NCBI GenBank assembly: GCA_949291555.1
Contig: CASEWE010000003.1
Coordinates: 62,001-126,000, forward strand
Direction: 5' to 3'
DNA: 64,000 nt
From: an uncultured Bacteroidales bacterium
GTDB taxonomy: Bacteria > Bacteroidota > Bacteroidia > Bacteroidales > P3
Shown one piece after another: positions 18,835 to 28,633 of this stretch (within the stretch, counting starts at the first letter, position 1; every line of letters starts with the position of its first letter). A program made the position numbers and the translations under genes. Below the pieces are notes generated by a model. That model made no database searches. It was not told where the DNA came from and saw only the letters and a list, made by a program, of their open reading frames with translations.

Positions 18835-18872
18835 CAAGGCGGGCGGCATGGACATCCATGCCGCCCGCCTTG
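18835..18872 (-). terminator. Terminator between gyrB and the lipoprotein gene
   Basis: A perfect 18-bp inverted repeat (18835-18852 with 18855-18872) with almost no loop. On the minus strand it is followed by AATTTTAT, so it mainly serves gyrB, but it may act in both directions. Confidence 0.7.
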
Positions 18873-18906
18873 ACATGCCGAGCCTCATCGAGCCTCCGCG
18901 CAAGTT

Positions 18907-20955
<2,049 letters not shown>

Positions 20956-21096
20956 CTATTTATCAACAAGGGAACGCGGCCGGAAACATCGTACAACCAC
21001 CTTATTACAAGCAAATTAAATAAATTAAAAACGAATCCTCAACGAAAAATCCCGACCGCGCCGCCAACGCGCGAGGCGCATGCCCGGCCGCCCCGG

Positions 21097-21126
21097 CAAA
21101 ACAAAAGGAAAAGCCCTGGCCTTTCC
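21097..21126 (-). terminator. Rho-independent terminator of the porin/waaA operon
   Basis: On the minus strand an 8-bp stem GGAAAGGC/GCTTTTCC with loop CAGG is followed by TTTTGTTTTG, starting a few bases behind the porin stop codon. Confidence 0.75.
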
Positions 21127-21130
21127 CCTC

Positions 21131-23098
21131 TCAATCGAAGAAACGCCAGGAAACCCCGAACCGCACGCAGCGGTCGGACAACGGGTAATGCGGGGTTAAA
21201 ATGTAATTGTAGCCGAAAAGCCCTTGGGCTATGTTCTGGGCCTTGACAAAAAGATTGGCCCGCTTCACCTGGAAATTCAAAAAGAGGTTCAGCATGACGA
21301 AATTCCCCGTCTTCACATCCTCTTGCCAATAGTACGAGGCCGTGGCCGGATTGTAGGCATCGGCGTAATAAGACGTATTGTAGAGCACTTCCACGCCTAT
21401 CTGGATTTCGGCCAGGCCTTTGATCGGGATAATACCGTAAAGATTCTCCTGCAGGCTGAAAAGGGGCAAATGCAAGTACCGCTGATCCGAGCTGTAGGCA
21501 AACATCAGCAAATTGTCCAGACCCACGTACTTGCCTATGCGCAATTGCTTTCCTCCCACCACATTCAAAAGCCAGAAAGCATTTTCCGCCTGTTCCGGCC
21601 CTCCGGCTTTCAAAAACACGTAATCCTGAAACAAGCCCGCCTTGGCCCTGAACCACCATCCCTTCCAGTCGAATTTCAATTGCAGGTATGCTTCCGTGGA
21701 CTTCTGCCAGTCCTTTTCCCAGTAATAATGGTTGGAAGCATGGTAAGTGTATATCCAATCGGGCTGGAGCCGGTTCACGCCGAGCAGGACTTCAACCCCG
21801 TCGCGCTTGGACAACGTGCGCACGTTGTCGTCCTTGAAAAGGTATTTGAACATCACCCTGCCGGAAAAATCGAACTGGTTGTAGCCGCCGAAGCCGAAGT
21901 CGAGGTAAGCGTCCAGGACGAAACGGTCGGCGAAATCCACCTGTACCTGGGCGAAAGGGAACCATTGGACCCAATCCTCGAAACGCATCATGTCCCGGAA
22001 GCGCACATACTCGTTGCGGAACCCGCCTGCCACCTTGAACGCGTACCCGAAAGGAATGTACTCCATGTCGGCCGTGCTGTAGAAAACCCGGTTGGTCATC
22101 TTCATCAGGCGCGTGGTATCGGCGCTACGGAGCGGGTCAAGGAAAAAGTTCCCGTAAAACCCCTCTGCCGCACTGGTCTGGTCGTTGTAAGCCAACTGCA
22201 TGTCTTCTATCTCGAAATCATGGGTTATGAACCCGTAGCTCCGGTTGTTCTCGGCGATGGTGTCTTTCTGGTTGTCGTAAAAGTGGTAGGACTGCTTCAG
22301 GAAATAACGATGTTCCCGCCACCGGTTCTGCGCCGAGGAAAGATTGACCGGTATGCGGAGCCGGTTGGTCTCGATGTTGCGCGTAAAAAGGCTGTCGACC
22401 CGGATCCCCCCGTTTTCCCCTACGGTAGCCACGTTGTAAATATACCCGAACAAGAGCCTGTATTTGGCATCCCGGGTAATGTAATTGCCCGAAAAACGCA
22501 CATTGTACTGCTTGCTGCGGCTATTGTTGTAACGTCCATAGACATCATGCACCCGGAAATCGATTCCCATGTTCAAGCCCCGGGCCACATTCTGGTAATG
22601 GGTGGCTTGGAAGAAATTGAGATTCTTCCCGAAATTGTTGACAAAGTACAAATACGTGTACGGGTTCTTGCTTTGCAGGAAAGGCGTGTTGTAGCGGGTA
22701 TAAAACCAGGAAGAAAAAATCTTTTGCCGGAAGCCGAACCCGGATTCCCTGCCGGGCATGAATTCTATCGGCTGGTCGGGCATGCCCAAGCTCCCCCGCG
22801 AAAGCCGGAAATCGCGATGCTGGTAAACCGGATCGAAATTCTGGAAGCCGTCCAAAGGATAGGTCATGGTATCGAAAGCCGGCAACCCGCTTTGCATCGG
22901 CAAATCGAAATACCGGACTGTCTCGCCTTTGTTCCGGGCCATGCCCAACAGCCTCGCCCTGCGGATCGAATCCCGGACCTGCTGGGGGCTCAAGGCCGAA
23001 GGCGCCGCCTCCGAAGCAGGCTCCTGGGCGGAAACAGGCAAGGGCGCCAAAGCAAAAACGCCAAAGCATGCAAGCAACAGCAATCCTCGTTTTCCCAT
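21131..23098 (-). CDS. Putative outer-membrane porin (Bacteroidota porin family)
   Basis: It has 655 residues from ATG 23098 (MGKRGLLLLACFG). The signal peptide ends near SAQ (about 24). The mature protein is rich in alternating aromatic strands (SSWFYTRYNTPFLQS, NIAQGLFGYNYIL) and ends SWRFFD with a C-terminal Phe-aromatic strand, as in outer-membrane barrels. Length and the N-terminal DSIRRARLLG...YFDLP segment resemble the putative porin family of Bacteroidota (Pfam Porin_10). The substrate is unknown. It lies 10 bases behind waaA at the end of an envelope operon. Confidence 0.85.
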   Translation of the reverse strand: MGKRGLLLLACFGVFALAPLPVSAQEPASEAAPSALSPQQVRDSIRRARLLGMARNKGETVRYFDLPMQSGLPAFDTMTYPLDGFQNFDPVYQHRDFRLSRGSLGMPDQPIEFMPGRESGFGFRQKIFSSWFYTRYNTPFLQSKNPYTYLYFVNNFGKNLNFFQATHYQNVARGLNMGIDFRVHDVYGRYNNSRSKQYNVRFSGNYITRDAKYRLLFGYIYNVATVGENGGIRVDSLFTRNIETNRLRIPVNLSSAQNRWREHRYFLKQSYHFYDNQKDTIAENNRSYGFITHDFEIEDMQLAYNDQTSAAEGFYGNFFLDPLRSADTTRLMKMTNRVFYSTADMEYIPFGYAFKVAGGFRNEYVRFRDMMRFEDWVQWFPFAQVQVDFADRFVLDAYLDFGFGGYNQFDFSGRVMFKYLFKDDNVRTLSKRDGVEVLLGVNRLQPDWIYTYHASNHYYWEKDWQKSTEAYLQLKFDWKGWWFRAKAGLFQDYVFLKAGGPEQAENAFWLLNVVGGKQLRIGKYVGLDNLLMFAYSSDQRYLHLPLFSLQENLYGIIPIKGLAEIQIGVEVLYNTSYYADAYNPATASYYWQEDVKTGNFVMLNLFLNFQVKRANLFVKAQNIAQGLFGYNYILTPHYPLSDRCVRFGVSWRFFD

Positions 23099-23108
23099 GA
23101 TCAGCCCC

Positions 23109-24365
23109 TCATTGCTCCATGACTCCGAACACCTCGTCCATGACCTTGCCGGCCGCCCCTGTGCAGGACTGCACGTACGCACCCGCTTTCCGCGAAACTT
23201 CCTTCCGGAAATCCTCCTTCCGCAAGGCATCCATGCAGCGGGCGAATTCCTCTCCCGAACGCACGCAAAAAGCCCCGCCGCAACCTATCAGATCCACCGC
23301 CTCCCCGAACTTCCGGAAAGCAGGCCCGAACAGCACGGGCAAGGAATACACGGCCGGTTCCAGCACATTGTGGATTCCCTTTCCGAATCCGCCGCCGACA
23401 TAGGCCACATCGGCATAGCGGTACAACCGCGACAGCATCCCCATCTTGTCCACGACCAGGACGCGGGCTTGCCCGCCAGCGGCCTTCCCTGCTTCCAGCC
23501 GGGAATAAAAGACATGCGGCACATTCCCCAAAAAACGTTCAAGCGCCTGCAACCGCCGGAGGCCGAGTTCATGCGGCACCACCACCAAGGCCCAATCCAA
23601 AGCGTTCTCCCGGAAAAACGGGAAATATACCTCCTCGTCCTCCGGCCACGAACTGCCCGCCATGAACACCTTTCTCCCGGCAAAAAAAGCCTCCGCCAAA
23701 GGATAGGATACCGCTTGGGAAAGAATCTCCGAGACCCGGTCGAAACGGGTATCCCCGCAACGAACGGCCCGGGAAACCCCTATCTGCCCCAGCAGCCGAA
23801 CCGAATCCTCGTCCTGGACGAAAAAAGCGGATGCCGAGCGGAGCTGCCGCGCGAACCATCTGCCATAAGACTTGAAAAAATACTGGCTTTCCCGGAAACG
23901 GGAGGCCACGAAATAGAAAGGGATTTCCCGGCGGGTAAGCTCCGCCATGAAATTGAACCAATACTCGTACTTGATGAAGAAAACCCGCCAAGGCTTCACG
24001 CAATCCAGAAAACGGCGGGCATTGGCCGGAGTATCCAACGGCAAATAAACCACATGGTCGGCCGTCGTCTGCTTGCCCTTGAGATGCTCGTAGCCCGAAG
24101 GAGAAAAGAAAGACAGCACGATGCGTTTTTCCGGGAAGCGCTTCCGGCAGGCCTCCATGACCGGCACGGCCTGTTCGTATTCGCCCATGGATGCCACATG
24201 GAACCACAAGCAGGAACCTTCGCCCGCGGGAAGCGGCAAAGCGCGCAAACGTTCCTCCCAATGTTTCCGGCCTTCGACCCAAGCCTTGGCTTTGGCATTG
24301 CGCAATGCCGCAATCCGGATGGCCCATCCGTAGAATCTCACAGCCAAGGTGTAAACAAGACGCAT
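23109..24365 (-). CDS. waaA: 3-deoxy-D-manno-octulosonic acid (Kdo) transferase
   Basis: Adds Kdo to lipid A precursor at the inner membrane (GT30 family). It has 418 residues. The N-terminal Kdo-transferase domain has the conserved WFHVASMGEYEQA, in which the glutamate is catalytic in the family, then SFFSPSGYEHLKG and the acceptor-side VFFIKYEYWFNF. The C-terminal GT-B half has MAGSSWPEDEE and the sugar-nucleotide segment GGGFGKGIHNVLEPA. It is in a cluster with kdsB, which activates Kdo, and is followed by the porin gene. The trmB stop codon lies 5 bases upstream. Confidence 0.95.
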   Translation of the reverse strand: MRLVYTLAVRFYGWAIRIAALRNAKAKAWVEGRKHWEERLRALPLPAGEGSCLWFHVASMGEYEQAVPVMEACRKRFPEKRIVLSFFSPSGYEHLKGKQTTADHVVYLPLDTPANARRFLDCVKPWRVFFIKYEYWFNFMAELTRREIPFYFVASRFRESQYFFKSYGRWFARQLRSASAFFVQDEDSVRLLGQIGVSRAVRCGDTRFDRVSEILSQAVSYPLAEAFFAGRKVFMAGSSWPEDEEVYFPFFRENALDWALVVVPHELGLRRLQALERFLGNVPHVFYSRLEAGKAAGGQARVLVVDKMGMLSRLYRYADVAYVGGGFGKGIHNVLEPAVYSLPVLFGPAFRKFGEAVDLIGCGGAFCVRSGEEFARCMDALRKEDFRKEVSRKAGAYVQSCTGAAGKVMDEVFGVMEQ

Positions 24366-24370
24366 GGGCG

Positions 24371-25039
24371 TTACGCGAGTTTAAAAGCCAAATACTTGAT
24401 TTTCCTGCCCTCGGCCAGCCAGCGTCTTTCGTATGTGGTCTGGAAACGCGACGCATCGCCCATTGGAGAGGGTTCGGCATACAAATCGGCCGTGTTGAAG
24501 ATTATCTCGTAGCCTGCCGGTTTCACCACCTCGTCCAGGCAATACTCGTACAATCCGGTATCATCCGTCTTCAAATGGACGATGCCTTTCCCTTCCGGCA
24601 GGATTTTCCGGTACCGCTCAAGAAAAACGGGCGAGCACAAGCGCTTGGCCGGCTTGGAAGGTTCGGGATCCGGGAACGTAATCCAGATTTCCGAAACCTC
24701 GCCCGGCGCGAAGACCCGCTCGATGAACTCGGCCCGGGTCCGGACGAAGACGACATTGGGCAAAGCCTCTTCGCTTGCCGTCTTGCAGCCCCGCCAAAGG
24801 CGGGCGCCCTTGATGTCCAAGCCGGCAAAATTCTTTCCGGGGTTGTTCCGGGCCAATCCTACGGTATAATCCCCCTTCCCGCATCCCATTTCCAAGACGA
24901 CAGGATTCCCGTTGCCGAAATAAGATTCCTTCCAACGTCCCCGCAAGGGAGCCTGCCAAGGCGAAATCGTGGCCGGGAACTGGAAGAGGTTCTTGAATTC
25001 CAAGTTTTCCTTGAACTTGGCTAATTTGTTCTTGCCCAA
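24371..25039 (-). CDS. trmB: tRNA (guanine-N7-)-methyltransferase
   Basis: Methylates G46 of tRNA using S-adenosylmethionine. It has 222 residues, normal length. The SAM-binding motif I is LEMGCGKGDY (about 49-58) and the acidic strand end is FAGLDIKGARLW. The family's FPDP motif is in WITFPDPEPSKP, with the conserved TDD in HLKTDDTGLYEY. Cytoplasmic. It lies between the HU/SPOR protein gene and waaA with short gaps, so it is probably part of that operon. Confidence 0.95.
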   Translation of the reverse strand: MGKNKLAKFKENLEFKNLFQFPATISPWQAPLRGRWKESYFGNGNPVVLEMGCGKGDYTVGLARNNPGKNFAGLDIKGARLWRGCKTASEEALPNVVFVRTRAEFIERVFAPGEVSEIWITFPDPEPSKPAKRLCSPVFLERYRKILPEGKGIVHLKTDDTGLYEYCLDEVVKPAGYEIIFNTADLYAEPSPMGDASRFQTTYERRWLAEGRKIKYLAFKLA

Positions 25040-25053
25040 GGTTCCTCAATTTC

Positions 25054-26397
25054 TCAATTAGCAAAAATCCAGCATTCCACATTCTTCCCGCGCAATTCCG
25101 TCCGGGCCGCGACCGCTTCCTCCCGGCTCTGGCACGTCTTCACGCTCACGTAATAATACGACTTGGCCTCGATGTACAAAATGGAAGGCTGGTAGCCCGC
25201 CCGGGTCAGCTGCCGGGCTTTCCCTTGGGCGTTCCCATCGGAAACGAAACTGCCCACAATGATGTAGAAGCGGCCGGATTGAGGCTGCTCTACCGGGAAA
25301 ACCCCGGATGCGGAATTTTCCCGCGCTTGAGCCGGCGAAGCCGCCTTCCGCGTCTTTGCCGGGGAAACGGGCCGAGTCTTCGTAGAAGCCTTGGCGGAAA
25401 CGGCTTTCCGCGCGGGAGCTTCTTTCTTGGCGGCGGCTTTCGCCTCCTGATCGGCTTCATGCTTGCGCGCCTGTCCGGCTATCACCTTGCTGGCTACGAT
25501 TGCGTTTTCCTCTGCCACCGTCTTTTCCCGATCGGTCATTGCCGCTTCCGATGCTATCTCTTCCTCCTGCTGGGCCGCAATCATCGCGTCCAGGCTCTGC
25601 TCGAGTTCCGCATCCCGGAGGCTATCGGAAACTCCTGGCATTTCCATTCTGGCGGAAGCACCCGAAGTCCCCAGCATCCGTTCCCGCACCGGCGTTATGG
25701 CAAAAAGCAGGACCAGCACGACGACAACGGCGCAAAGCACGATGAACCACCACGAAGTGTAAAACGGCGCGCCGGAGGCCGGGGATTTCGCCTTCCGGGC
25801 GTTCCGGGACTTTTCCAATACCAGTTCCTTGCCCGAACCTCCCGGATTGGGAACCGGCTTGAGCTTCGGCTTTTCCAAGGGCTGGGCTTGCCTTGGCCGC
25901 ATCGTGTTGCGCGAACGGAAGCGTTCCCCCTCTTGCCCGCGTGCCGGTTCCGGCTTCCTGACGGTCTCCGGCCGCGCGGCCGGAGAGGCTTCCCGTCCAG
26001 CGGGCATGCCCGATGCCGGTTCGGCCGGAAGGGTTTTCTCCAAACCGAAATCCGCATCCGCTGCCGCCTTTTCCCTGAACGCCGGCGAATATTCCACCTT
26101 GTCGCCCATGATGGCGAAAGTCCCGATTCCTTCCATGTCCACGCTCCCGGAAGCCTTCAATTCCTGCAGCAAGTGCCGAACCCATTTTTCCACCTCCTGG
26201 CGGGCTTGCTCCTCGGAAATATTCTCCTCGAAAGAAAGAAAATTGAGGAACGCCTTGCTGGTCGGCATCTCTTCCTTGAACAGGATGCACCGCCTCCCGT
26301 CCTTTTCGCCCGCGTAAAAAACCCCTAATCCCGGCACGGCGGCTTCCTGACCGGGTTGTTCGGTCAAAAACCTCTTTAAATACTCTGCTACTTTCAT
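25054..26397 (-). CDS. HU-CCDC81 and SPOR domain cell-envelope protein
   Basis: It has 447 residues. The N-terminus (about 1-125) has two HU-like modules of the prokaryotic CCDC81 type (MKVAEYLKRFLTEQPGQE; GLGVFYAGEKDG; DMEGIGTFAIMGDKVEYSP). A basic, proline-rich cytoplasmic linker is followed by one membrane helix (about 213-236, WWFIVLCAVVVVLVLLFAI). A periplasmic Ala/Lys-rich coiled stretch leads to a C-terminal SPOR domain (about 372-447, FYIIVGSFVSDGNAQ... to NVECWIFAN) that binds denuded peptidoglycan. The topology links the cytoplasm to the septal wall, as in other Bacteroidota proteins of this class. Its exact role is unknown. Confidence 0.88.
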   Translation of the reverse strand: MKVAEYLKRFLTEQPGQEAAVPGLGVFYAGEKDGRRCILFKEEMPTSKAFLNFLSFEENISEEQARQEVEKWVRHLLQELKASGSVDMEGIGTFAIMGDKVEYSPAFREKAAADADFGLEKTLPAEPASGMPAGREASPAARPETVRKPEPARGQEGERFRSRNTMRPRQAQPLEKPKLKPVPNPGGSGKELVLEKSRNARKAKSPASGAPFYTSWWFIVLCAVVVVLVLLFAITPVRERMLGTSGASARMEMPGVSDSLRDAELEQSLDAMIAAQQEEEIASEAAMTDREKTVAEENAIVASKVIAGQARKHEADQEAKAAAKKEAPARKAVSAKASTKTRPVSPAKTRKAASPAQARENSASGVFPVEQPQSGRFYIIVGSFVSDGNAQGKARQLTRAGYQPSILYIEAKSYYYVSVKTCQSREEAVAARTELRGKNVECWIFAN

Positions 26398-26462
26398 ATC
26401 CTATTGGTTTTTAGCGAACCTCTCGCCCTTCCGCCTCCAAAACGGCAGCGGGCCCGGAAGGC

Positions 26463-27236
26463 TCAACATCCTTTCACGTCCATGATTTTCCGGATATCCG
26501 AAGGGGTATCGACCGAAAGGCTCTCGTAAGCCGTCTCCCTCACATGGACAACATACCCGTTCTCCATCCAGCGCAATTGCTCCAGTTTCTCGGCTTCTTC
26601 CCACTTCCCGGAAGGCAGCTCCACCAAGTCGGTCAATACTTCCGGACGAAAAGCGTAAATGCCCACATGCTTGAAATAATCCGCGCGTTCCATCCAGCGC
26701 AAGGCCGTCTCCCTATCCCGCTCAAAAGGCAAATCGCGCTGGAAAGGAAGCGGGAAACGGGAAAAACAAGCCGCTTTCCCGTCTTTTCCCGACAAAACCT
26801 TCACCACATTGGCATCGAAAAGTTCTTCCGGAAGGCTGATTTTTTTCTTCAAGGTGGCGATGCCCACTGCCCGGTCGTTGAAAAGTTCCAGCAAAGATAC
26901 TAAAGCCTGCGGTTCTATGAAGGGTTCATCGCCTTGCACGTTGAGCAGCACGTCGAAACGTCCTATCGAACGGACCACTTTCTGGTAGGCCTGCCAGCAA
27001 CGCGACGTCCCGTTAGGCAGTTCCGGGGAGGTCATGCAGGCCTTTCCGCCAAAATCCTCCACGCAACGGGCAATCCGCTCGTCATCGGTAGCCACGAACA
27101 CAGCATCGACCAAAGCGCAGCGGCTCACCTGCTCGTAAACCCTGCGCACCATGGGTTTTCCGCCTATGTCGGCCAATGGTTTCCCCGGGAACCGGCTCGA
27201 ACCGTACCGGGCTGGAATAATCGCGATGGTCTTCAT
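26463..27236 (-). CDS. kdsB: 3-deoxy-manno-octulosonate cytidylyltransferase
   Basis: Makes CMP-Kdo from CTP and Kdo, the donor for WaaA. It has 257 residues from ATG 27236 (MKTIAIIPARYGSSRFPGKP); an upstream ATG at 27251 is less likely. The signature IPARYGSSRFPGKPL near the N-terminus binds CTP, and VQGDEPFI binds the metal. Further family residues are TLKKKI and YAFRPEVL. Cytoplasmic. It lies upstream of HU/SPOR, trmB and waaA on the same strand, placing two consecutive Kdo steps in one cluster. Confidence 0.96.
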   Translation of the reverse strand: MKTIAIIPARYGSSRFPGKPLADIGGKPMVRRVYEQVSRCALVDAVFVATDDERIARCVEDFGGKACMTSPELPNGTSRCWQAYQKVVRSIGRFDVLLNVQGDEPFIEPQALVSLLELFNDRAVGIATLKKKISLPEELFDANVVKVLSGKDGKAACFSRFPLPFQRDLPFERDRETALRWMERADYFKHVGIYAFRPEVLTDLVELPSGKWEEAEKLEQLRWMENGYVVHVRETAYESLSVDTPSDIRKIMDVKGC

Positions 27237-27407
27237 GTCAAAATCCTGCATTCAAATTTCCCGAACTTCCGCTGCTACGAATCCTTCTGTCCTGCTCCGC
27301 CCGTCCTTTCCGCTCTTCCCCCGGATTGCATCCTCCTCGATGAAAAGCCGGAGCCTCTCCTTCCCCCTTTCCCCGCGAAGGCGATCGGCGCAAGCGCTTC
27401 GAAGCCT

Positions 27408-28022
27408 TCAGAACAAGCCGTTGATTTCCCCGTCCACCCGTTCGATGATCGAGCCCAGATCCTCCGGCCGGTTCCGAAAGTCCAGATCATCCACGTCCAC
27501 CACCAGCAATTTCCCTTGGTTGTAGTGCCTGATCCATTCCTCGTAGCGGTCGTTCAAGCTCTTAAGGTAATCCAAACGTATCCCGTTCTCGTAATCCCGT
27601 CCCCGGAGCTGTATCTGCTTGACCAAGGTCGGCACCTCCGCCCGGAGGTAAATCAGCAAGTCGGGGGCCTGGATGAAGGAATTCATCAATTCGAAAAGGG
27701 ACACGTAATTCTCGAAGTCCCGGGTAGTCATAAGCCCCATGGCATGCAGATTCGGGGCGAAGATATAAGCGTCCTCGTAAATCGTCCTGTCCTGGACCAC
27801 GTTCTTCCCTTTTTTCCGGATATCGATGATCTGCCGGAAACGGGTATTGAGGAAATAGATCTGGAGATTGAACGACCACCGGCGCATATCTTCGTAGAAA
27901 CTGCTCAGATAAGGGTTGTCGTCAACCTCTTCATACATGGGCTTCCACTTGTAATGTTTAGCTAAAAGACTTGTCAATGTGGTTTTTCCCGAGCCGATAT
28001 TGCCGGCAATGGCCAGATGCAT
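27408..28022 (-). CDS. Deoxynucleoside kinase
   Basis: Phosphorylates deoxynucleosides for salvage (deoxyadenosine/deoxyguanosine/deoxycytidine kinase family). It has 204 residues from ATG 28022 (MHLAIAGNIGSGKTT); ATG 28025 is one codon earlier. The P-loop is GNIGSGKTT, the catalytic glutamate region is YEEVDDNPYL, the DRS-type motif is QDRTIYEDAYIF and the LID arginines are in QIQLRGRDYE. The specific base cannot be read from the sequence. It has its own promoter and may read through 170 bases into kdsB. Confidence 0.92.
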   Translation of the reverse strand: MHLAIAGNIGSGKTTLTSLLAKHYKWKPMYEEVDDNPYLSSFYEDMRRWSFNLQIYFLNTRFRQIIDIRKKGKNVVQDRTIYEDAYIFAPNLHAMGLMTTRDFENYVSLFELMNSFIQAPDLLIYLRAEVPTLVKQIQLRGRDYENGIRLDYLKSLNDRYEEWIRHYNQGKLLVVDVDDLDFRNRPEDLGSIIERVDGEINGLF

Positions 28023-28076
28023 CATACTTTTGCGACTATGATTAAATGAAGTCCGTAGAGGCTTCCTAATAACTTA

Positions 28077-28107
28077 CAAATATAGTGAAAGTCGAGCGCC
28101 GGGCAAA
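28077..28107 (-). promoter_or_regulatory. Promoter of the deoxynucleoside kinase gene
   Basis: On the minus strand: TTTG/TTG at about 28107-28104, 19 bases, then TATATTTG at 28084-28077. The leader is about 50 bases. Confidence 0.6.
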
Positions 28108-28212
28108 AGCGCTTTGTCCATTTTGCCCGCAATAGCTGCAAAACGGGCAAAGCCGCTGCGTCCTCCTTCCGCCTGTCCGGGACTACCCCGGGAATACCGG
28201 GGATACGCCAAT

Positions 28213-28291
28213 AAAAAAGCGCGCCAGGAACACCGGAAAGCCTCTTGCCGCAATCATTTGCGGTAAAAGGCTTTCCGGCATTCCGGCGCGC
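28213..28291 (-). terminator. Terminator of the rpoBC operon
   Basis: A very long imperfect hairpin: arms of about 34 bases (28219-28253 and 28258-28291) with only a few mismatches and loop TCAT. On the minus strand it is followed by TTTTTT. It starts 30 bases behind the DUF3467 stop. Confidence 0.85.
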
Positions 28292-28320
28292 TTCCTGTCC
28301 CGCGCAGTCCCCGCAGGGAA

Positions 28321-28632
28321 TCACGCTTCCGCCGGGGGAATATTCAAAAAGGCGGTCGAAGCCGATTCGGGTTCCTGTATGGAACCGAACATGTCTTCGT
28401 ACTTGCGGATATTTTCGGCCAAGGCGCGCATAAGCCGCTTGGCGTGCTGGGGCGTGAGGATAATCCGGGACTTGACCCTTGCCTTCTCCACGCCCGGCAT
28501 CATCCGGATGAAGTCGACAATGAACTCGGCTTGCGAATGCGTGATCAAGGCCAAGTTCGCATAGTTCCCTTCGGCGACCTCGGCCGGAAGCTCTATCTGC
28601 AGCTTGTTCTCTTTTCCGTTTTTCTGTTCCAT
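28321..28632 (-). CDS. DUF3467 domain protein
   Basis: It has 103 residues from ATG 28632 (MEQKNGKENKLQIELP), starting one base after the rpoC stop (TAAGATG), so translation is probably coupled. It matches the small DUF3467 family found behind rpoC in Bacteroidota: IELPAEVAEGNYANLALITHS, then FIVDFIRMMPG, then SRIILTPQHAKRLMRALAENI. No enzymatic motif. Function is unknown; the position suggests a link to RNA polymerase or to transcription-translation balance, which is inference. Confidence 0.88.
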   Translation of the reverse strand: MEQKNGKENKLQIELPAEVAEGNYANLALITHSQAEFIVDFIRMMPGVEKARVKSRIILTPQHAKRLMRALAENIRKYEDMFGSIQEPESASTAFLNIPPAEA

Positions 28633-28633
28633 C

